From Branchiostoma floridae (taxonomy: Eukaryota; Chordata; Leptocardii; Amphioxiformes; Branchiostomatidae): 64,000 nt of DNA. This document shows, one piece after another, positions 11,342-20,300 of the stretch. The notes under the pieces are model-generated. The model did no database searches. It had not been told where the DNA came from and saw only the letters and a program-made list of their open reading frames with translations. Numbering within the stretch: position 1 is the first letter of the stretch; each line of letters starts with the position of its first letter. The position numbers and the translations under genes were made by a program. The DNA lies in NCBI RefSeq assembly GCF_000003815.2, contig NC_049993.1:16204897-16268896 (forward strand), in the 5' to 3' direction.

Positions 11342-14300
11342 GTCAGTAGTACAGTTACAGGTTTTGCTTACTGGTTGCCAAAAATGTAGAGGCAAGGCAT
11401 ACTGCATGCCAAAAAGCAGTTACCCAAGCAACTGGATATGATTTTGGAAACGGTTGGGGTTTCAGATAACATCCATTATCTTTCAGAGAGTAGGTTTATA
11501 TCCAAGCAATGAACTGATATGCAATCTGTAGTGTAGATGGTTCAACTTGTGCTACATTTTAAGGAAGGTTAGACATCCAGGTAATAAGATATGTAATATA
11601 GTAAGTTACTCAAGGAACTGGATGGTACAGATCATTTTCAATTAATGTTGAACATTTCCTAATTGTATAAGAAGGAAAAATTACTTTAAGCTCAGCTTGG
11701 CTGTATTTATCTCCCCTAGATCATCCATATCCCAGACGTAGACGGCGCACACCGCCCCTCCCACAGTCACGAGTCCCTGGGGAAGAGAGTCAGCCCCAAC
11801 AACGATCAGAGGAAGCGCAAAAACGTGTCGACGACAGCGGCACGCAGACATCCCATCACCCACCCTGATAAAGACTCCAAATCCAAAGGTAGGATTCATT
11901 TTCTTTTCTATATTTCATAGTTTTGATATTTTAGAATGATGTCATTTTGGCACCTAAACCATATACAAGAGGGTTAAAACAAAGTTGACTCCTTTTGCAT
12001 TGGACTCATTGACTTCTTTCATGGCATGCATTCATATTTCTGCTGTTTCTGGCAATGGCATATGACATAATGCACGACATTTTCTCTTAGTTACTAGTTA
12101 TACTTCTATATAGGACTTAAAGTTGAACCTATTGTTAAGGGTTTATGATAAAAGTAAGTTTCTTCCTGTCTTTCTTTTTTTCCTACCAAACTCTAAAGCC
12201 AGCACCAACCCTCAAGAAGAACTGAAACATTCATAAAGTTAATCAACAAAAAAGGCCAGTAAAACATGAATTTGCTGGAGCAGAAATAAGTCCATATCCA
12301 AAACACTGGCTCGTGAGCCTGGGTACCATTCGGAAAGTAGTTAGCTCCGGCGTTCATTATACACTATATACAGTCGCTTCTCTGTGTTTCCGTTTGGGAA
12401 CGCGGACCATCTTAACGTCTGGAATCGTCCAAATTTTGGACGCAGGCGCTGATTGGTCCCCACATATGAGCGAATTATGGAATGGATTTGAGCATTCCTT
12501 CGAACCGGTGTTCCGGTGACAAACCGGATAGCAAACATCGGAGCGAATTACTATACGGATGGTACCCAGGCTACTGGATCGTAAGATTGTAAAAAAAAAA
12601 ACCTTAGCTGTAATAACTTAGACTTTTATACAGTTATCATATTCATTTTTATGTTCAAACCAGTCTTCATTGCATGTTCCTCTGTTCGTTTCAGACGCCA
12701 AGGCTACAAAGAAGCGTGGTCGTCCCAAGAAGGAGGAAACCAAGACGTCTGCGGAGGTGAAAGTGGAAGTTAAGACGGAGGAAGACGTCCCCCCGGCGCT
12801 GGTGCCGGAGAGGTTACCTTCCATCCAGGAGGAGCTGGAACAGATCAAGGAAAAACCTGCACTACAGACAGGTAATCAAACTTTCACAAATCTTTCACTT
12901 CAAGAGCTTAGAATTTTCCCAAGGTAGTTTCTTGTCCCCCATTTCTTAGCTAACACTTGTCAGTGCGTTAAGTGGTGAAATGCTTACCTGTAAACCATAT
13001 CTAGAAGTAAGTCTCTTTCAAAACTATCCTTCCGGATTATAGACCAATACCTACCCACAGTGAAATGAAAAGAATCATTCAAATCCATCTTTTTCATTTT
13101 GTCTTGTTTGTAAATCACCAAAACTTGATTAAACCACTGACATCAATACCAGATGCAGGTTTCAGCTCTTTACCTTGTCTTGTAGACTGATGAAAAGACA
13201 ATAGCACTATCCACATAGAGGGTGCCAGAATAAATTAGACTAATATTGTTGCCTTTCTCTTCTACAGAAGTGGTGAGGGTAAAACAGGAGCCAGAGGACC
13301 CCCTCCCAGCCAGACCACAGCCAGTTATCAGCAGTGAGAAACTCGTCCTGACCGCCAAGACCAGCCAGGTCAAAGTGGAGACCTCAGAGGAGTAAGTAGA
13401 CACTTGTTAGACACTCCCTTTTTTGGCCCTTGTGAAAGGTTAGTCCCGTTGCCTTTTTAGGCTGTAGTTGCATTGAGGTGTAAATACTCTATTGGATTGG
13501 ATTGTTCCCTGAAGTATTGGAAGGCGGAACCCATCCCTCTCCTTCCACTGCCTTCAGGTATCATATAAGGTGTGATCTACAATTCCTGTAAAACATACTC
13601 ATGTTTGTAATAGAATTCCTCTCTGAGACTTTTCCCCCAGTGCTGATACCAGTAGAGACATTTCCTCCTTTCCTGCTGTATTTTCTGAGTTTCCACATTT
13701 ATGGACAATGCAGTAAAGCATGACCTCAATGAAAAGTGGCCTGCAGGCCAATTTGAGCTTTCGTGAATAAACAAAGGTCCAAACAAACTCATGTTTGTAA
13801 CAGAATTCCTCCTTTGTGTGATGTTCCCCACAGTAGAAGTCCCCCCGTGCTGAAGCCAGAAAAGATATTTCCTCCTTTCTTGATATATTTTCCATGATGA
13901 TTTCTTGATGATGAGTTCCACATTTGTGGACAATGCAGTAAAACATTACTCATGACCTCAGTGAAAAGCAACCCGCAGGACAATTTGAGCTTTCGTGAAT
14001 AAACAAAGGTCCAAACAAACAAACAAACACATGTTTGTAACAGAGTTCCTCCCGTGTGTGATGTTCCCCACAGTAGAAGTCCCCCCGTGCTGAAGCCAGA
14101 AGAGAGACTACCCCCCTTCCTGAAGAGAGAAGACCCCCTCCCTTCCCCAGAGCCTCCCAGAAAGAAGCTCTGCGCCGGCAACGGGGCAACGACCCCCAGC
14201 AAAGAACCGGAAATGCCCACCCTGATCAGCGACAACGAGATCGTGGATATCGTGGAGATCTCATCGACAGGTCAGACCGAGTGGCAGGCGTCTCAGAGTT

Positions 14301-17300
14301 CTTCCACGGCAGGCATCCCAGTCATAAAGAAGATGAGCAAACCCTTACGGAGGCACCCCATCAGTAAGGCACCACCCAAGTCACCAACGTCAGTTACCAA
14401 GCAGGAGAGCAGTGATGAAGGTAAAATCTTTATCTTTCTGGAATTAAGGCCCAGATATGAAAGAATGTAGGTGATCACGATTTGAATAATGTTATAACAA
14501 AAAACAGCATAAAACAAGCTTGTAGACAGTCAAATTAGTCTTCCTGGCAGTATGATCAAAGCATGACGTACTATACTCTTTCCCTCAACTAGATTTTGCA
14601 CACAATATCCAGTCAACCTTTAGAGGTACATATAGTGCCACATGGCTTATGTTTCTTTCAAACTTTCTGGCAATGATTAGGGAAGCAGGTGAATCGAGAA
14701 CTAATTTATGCTGGAAAGTATGCAGTCCTTAGGCTTGTGCATTCAGCTATTGTCCACTGTTCTGTATGAGTGACAGTAGAGCTAGAGGATCTTTGTCAGT
14801 ACATTAATCCTGTACATCCTTCATGTTACAACCCGTAGAAAAATGGCTTTTCGGTCAGCCAAACTTTCAAGTTACATTAAATTTATCATTCCACTTTATT
14901 TCAGACCTTCCCTTCGGTATTGAGGAGAGTCTGGACACATGGATACAATATTACCACAATTTTCTTTACCATTGAAGATACTGTAAATGCATTTAAGTTC
15001 GCAGGGATTTAATTTCGCGGCATGGGGAAAAAGCGGTGGTTTTAATTTCACGGTAGCACCATGCCCTGTAATCTTTTACTGCCATGGAAAAATGTTCGCG
15101 AACATTAAACCACCGCGAAAGTTTCTGTATTTACAGTAATATAGACTCCTGTATGTTTAAAAACTACCAAATCTTCCATTTTATCTTTCCAGACCTCCCC
15201 TTTGGTATTGAGGAGAGCCTTGACACGTGGATGCAGTCCATGGCGGGCCTGTGGGTGTCCAGCCCTCCCAACTTCCCTCTGGAGAAGATGCACAACGACA
15301 AGATGTCTAAACAGGACCCTTACTGCGCTGTCTGCTCACTCTTCAAGCCATACAATACGGTGAGAATTAAACTTTTGTAGAGGAGTGCTTTTTGAGGCAT
15401 GATCAACAGTGAAATTTGTCTGCTGGTGAACTTTTTGAGCAACTTGTTAACCTAAAGTTTCCATTTTGCTACCAATTCTCTATTGGATAAGAGGCAGCAT
15501 TAATAAAGTTACACTTGCGAAATAAAATTTCTTTAAACATTAGATGATACTACTGTTGGCTTCCTTAACCTCATTAACCTCAACAACCGCACACTGAAGT
15601 AGCCATTTAGAACCTGATTCTCACTTTGTTTCAGGGTTATGCAGAAGATGAAATGAAAATGTATAATTTGTAAGGTTCGTGCATTTCATCACCAGTCATC
15701 ATCAGATTCAAATTTTGTCTGTAAGTGTAAAAATGTTTGGATCCCTGTTGAAGACCTCTGAAACTTTCTGTGTGCAGGTTACTAAAGTCTGTCCTCTCTA
15801 CCTCTATGTGTTGGTCCATCCTGATGCTCCCTCTGGTTCCAACCCGTACACATGTCAGCCTGGTTCTGATCCCAGAGCTGTGCTTCCTGTAGTCTAAACA
15901 AGAAAAACTAAAGTCTGTCCTCTCCACCTCTGTGTTCAGGTCCATCAATGAAACTGGTTTGGCAATCTGAATAAAGGTTCAGAGACTTAAACAAGGCGAC
16001 TTCAGATGTCTTCCTGGGGGATGACTGCAGTGCGATAGATGTCAGTTAGTTGAGGAATGAGTCGACTCTACTATATACTGTTTAATGTTAAACAAGAAAT
16101 ACTAAAGTCTCTACCTCTGTAGGTCCATCCTGAGACCCCCTCCGGCTCCAACCCGTACACATGTCAGCCTGGTGCTGATCCCAGAGCTGTGCTTCCTGTG
16201 GTCTAAACAAGAGATACTAAAGTCTGTCCTCTCTGTTCCTGTGTTTAGGTCCATCCTGACGCCCCCTCTGGTTCCAACCTGTACACATGTCAGCCTGGTG
16301 CTGATCCCGGAGCTGTGCTTCCTGTGGTCTAAACAAGAAATACTAAAGTCTGTCCTCTCTACCTCTGTAGGTCCACCCTGACGCCCCCTCCGGCTCGAAC
16401 CCGTACACATGTCGGCTGCCGCGGCCGGTGGGGTACGCGGCCCGCAGCCTGGTGCTGATCCCGGAGCTGTGCTTCGCGGCCTGCTCCGTCAGCCCCTCCC
16501 CGCTCGGATCCAACCCGCTCATCGACGCCAACCTCAGGAGCATCGTGCTCAAGTGTCAGCAGTGCAGCCTGCAGGTCCACGCAAGTGAGTGGAGACCTTT
16601 TCTTTTTGAGTGCAAAACATGCTAGGCAACATGGGTTATGGTAGACCAAGAAACTTGGAATGTGTTAGGAGTGACATGAAGGTGTGTGGTCAAATAGGGG
16701 TAGATCCACTAGACAGAGCCACGTGGAGACGCGGTGTGGCGACTGTGTCAGGGATCCCAGCAGCAGTATAATCAAATACAGTCAAACCTGGTCTACCGAC
16801 CACCTGTGCATGACGACCCACTGTCCACTACGACCGCCGAAAAGCGGTCCCTTGAATTTTCCCATAGACGTAAGCATTAACATTTCTGTATATGACGACC
16901 ACTGTCCATCGCGACCACGACCACCACTAAAGGCGACCGCACGTTACCTAAACACTGCCAAAACGACCGCGGCATGTGATTTTGTCACGCTAATTTAATG
17001 TTCACGGCGAAAAATGAGCGTAATTGCCACAAATTATTTACCGCTATGGCCCCTCGAGCCCTCCCATTCTCATTAGTTCTGGATCGGCACTTCACTCTAC
17101 AAATTTTCGGTGGCTTCGTGATGAGAATCTCAGGCTAAAATGCCATTATATCCAGGGAGCAGACATAAAAGCGTTTAGTTTCACCAGGCTTTTCGAAGAT
17201 AAACTAAAAAAACGCATTTTCTGTCATAATAAAACATCTGACTCGCTGTTCTTCCCGAGAAAATACATGTATACGTATTTTTTGTACAGCGCGGTTCAGA

Positions 17301-20300
17301 ATCGCGGCGTCTGCAGGTCGGAAATACGCATCTCTGATTGGTTGAAACCACACAAACAACAACAGCTGCATGTATAATGCAGGGGAATCCCCGGCGATCT
17401 CGCGCTCTGGTTGGTTGGAGCGGTGCATCATGGGAACTTTGCTGCCAGCTCGACGCCATCTTGTTTCAAAGACTTACGTTTTAAAACGCAAAAGAACGCT
17501 ATTTTCCACGATTACGTAGCACCATCCTAGTTAAAAATGCATAATCCAAAGAACTTTCCGTGGAAACATGTGTTAATGTGTGAATTTATGGTGTCTCTAG
17601 CGTAATTTTGGGTTTCGATGCAGCCGTAAAGTGTGCTGAGAGTTAGCGTGGGTTTCCAAAATATACCCCGAAAATAATGTCGCATTTTTCACGTCACACA
17701 AAAACAAAACTCCCGCAAAGAAGAAGCCTGCAACATTTTCTGATCATAGCGATTACGTTTTGGGTAAAAATGTTCGTCGATGTGCACGATGTGCCGGCGT
17801 GCAGCCGCGTGATACCTCAGTTACAGAATATTTGTTGTCACATTAGGGCCGCGGTATGAGAAAAAATTATGCCAGCACCGGCACGGCACGGCACGCTGCA
17901 AAATGCCGGACGAATTACCACCGTTTTTCTTTTTCAAATCATTCTTATAACATATCTATTATAAATATCATTACAAATATAATACTTTTTAATACGAAGA
18001 ATAACATAAGTATACGTAATTTTAGCATTGTATAACATCGTGTTATCTTGTAAATAATAAAGACAAATGCGTTTCATGCATAAATTATCGATGTTCTGAC
18101 TTGTCAGTTTCTTTACTGCCGCCACGTTGTTTTCTATATAAAGACCACCTATGTAAGAAGACCACTTTTGCTGGGTCCCTTGAGTGGTCTTCATATACAG
18201 GTTTGACTGTAATGGATACTATGTCATCATTTGACACCTGAAAACTCCCACCACCCTTCCTGTAAAGCTTCCTGTTTTAATAAGCTTTTGTCCAATTGGT
18301 TGCTAACTCAGGTTGTACTTAGTATACACATTTTAGCATGGGAGTGGCGTGTTATGCTACTCTATTGTTGAACGTTTGCAGGCTAGGCAGTTCATCTGAT
18401 CTGCTGTCTCTCTTGCCCTGTAGGCTGCTATGGTGTGTCAGATCCGGAGCTGCACGTGGGGCACTGGACCTGCAGTAGGTGTGAGGCAGAAGCCTGGGAT
18501 GCGGTAAGGAGCATTGATTTCTAATGTTATTTGTAAATTGGAAATACTGAGCAGTTTCATCAATTTATTGTTTTTGTTTGTTTTATCTGGATTTCCATTA
18601 GTGATATATTATACTACTGTGCAAACTGTGCACTCACTACTATGTAAGACACAGGACATAAGACTGTCATTTCACTGCAATGTTGGCTGTGTGTGATGTG
18701 GTAATGCAGTTTGGTCCTCAGAGTCAGAATCCGAATTCCTCATGTATCTCTGCTTACCCCTCAGCAATGTTGCCTTTGGGTGATGTGAGAATGCAGTTTG
18801 GTCCTCATAGTCAGAATCCGAATTCCTCATGTGTCTCTGCTTACCCCGCAGCAATGTTGCCTGTGTGTGATGCGGGGCGGTGCCCTGAAGGCCACCACGA
18901 CAGGCAGATGGGCCCACATCATCTGTGCCATCGCGGTGCAGGAGGTGTCGTTCGAGTCGGTGCAGGCCAGAGGACCCATCAACACCAGCAAAGTACCCAA
19001 CGCCAGGATCAGATTGGTGCGTTTCTTTGTTTCTGTGGGGGGGGGGGGGGGTCACATAGGTTTGTTTGTTTTATTAGGATCTCCATTAGCGATACCACAG
19101 AAGAGGTGCCGCTATTCTTCCTGGAGTCCGAAACCTTTATATAGGTCATGCGATCATCACACAATCACTAACTTTGTAATCACTAACTTTGCAATCTCCT
19201 GCAAAGTTCAACTGTCTTGGTACCCAAAATGCAGTGCTGGATCCATCTCAGTTGTTGGTTCTGTCGTCGCCTGCTTGAAAATCTTATGGCATCAAAATCG
19301 TATGACGATCAGCAACCTATGTGACCACGCCCTTAGATAAGGCCATACCAATACATTTTCTTGTTTTTCAGTTATTGTGAATTAGTAAATGAATTTTATT
19401 GCTCAACAATCGCACAATGTACAATGTATGGCAACCCATAAACAACTAATAGCTATAGGGACAATATACTAAGAGGCTACATACAGGGCAATGAAATATT
19501 ATCGATAATAGTAGAGCAACAGCAGCGCCCAGATTTTTGTTACAATATAGTAAATGAGTGGAACAGACATTAAGCATAGCCATTGAAGAATGCCATTTAT
19601 TTTTCCCACATCTACAGAAGTGTTGTTACTGCAAGAAGATCATGAAGAAGGGGGTGAACATGGGGGCGTGTATCCAGTGCTCGGCGGGCAAGTGTGCGCT
19701 ATCGTTCCACGTGACCTGCGCGCATGCGGCAGGCATGGCCATGGAGCCCGGAGACTGGCCGTTCTCCGTCTACGTCATCTGCCAGCGCCACACGTGCAAC
19801 CGGGAACGCACGAGGAATCGGCCGCTGACGGACATCAGCGTTGGACAGAGTGTCATCGCTAAGCACAAGAACGGACGGTATGGTTGACGTCATTATATGT
19901 TTGGCAGTGGCAGACATAGTATCTGAATTTGCTGTGGTCTAGATTCTTCATCTTTTCTTCAGGAAATTGTCAAAAAATCAGAGTAACAAAATCTCCACAT
20001 CATGAAAAGAACAGTTAAAGTCTTATTCTTACTTGGAAACAGATTGATGATCCCTTTACAGTTAGTCTTGAATAACTTCGTTTTAAGGCAATTGTCTCCT
20101 GCATCCCCTCGGTTGTCACTGTCAGTCAGACTATGACTTTAGGTGTATCTAAGCTTGACCACCCCCATACTAATGACTTGAACTCTCGACTAATACTGAG
20201 CGTTCAAATATCAACATCAACAGTGATGGTGGATCTCATTAGTTTCTGTTGTTATTGACATTGTTTCCCAATGCACATGTGAAAAGTATCTTGTACATAC

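Noticed and set aside
13577-14235. Three overlapping minus-strand ORFs with repeated peptides
   Set aside because: They are antisense shadows of the tandem acceptor/exon repeats of KDM4.
16111-16410. Minus-strand ORF with repeated [17 protein letters not shown]
   Set aside because: Antisense of the intron-exon tandem copies before KDM4 exon g.
17024-17377. 117-aa ORF inside the intron transposon
   Set aside because: No transposase signature (no helix-turn-helix or DDE pattern) and no homology recognised; composition looks random.
18672-19144. Long ORFs in other frames over KDM4 exon i
   Set aside because: Shadows of the 87 bp repeat and exon; the family match is only in the annotated frame.
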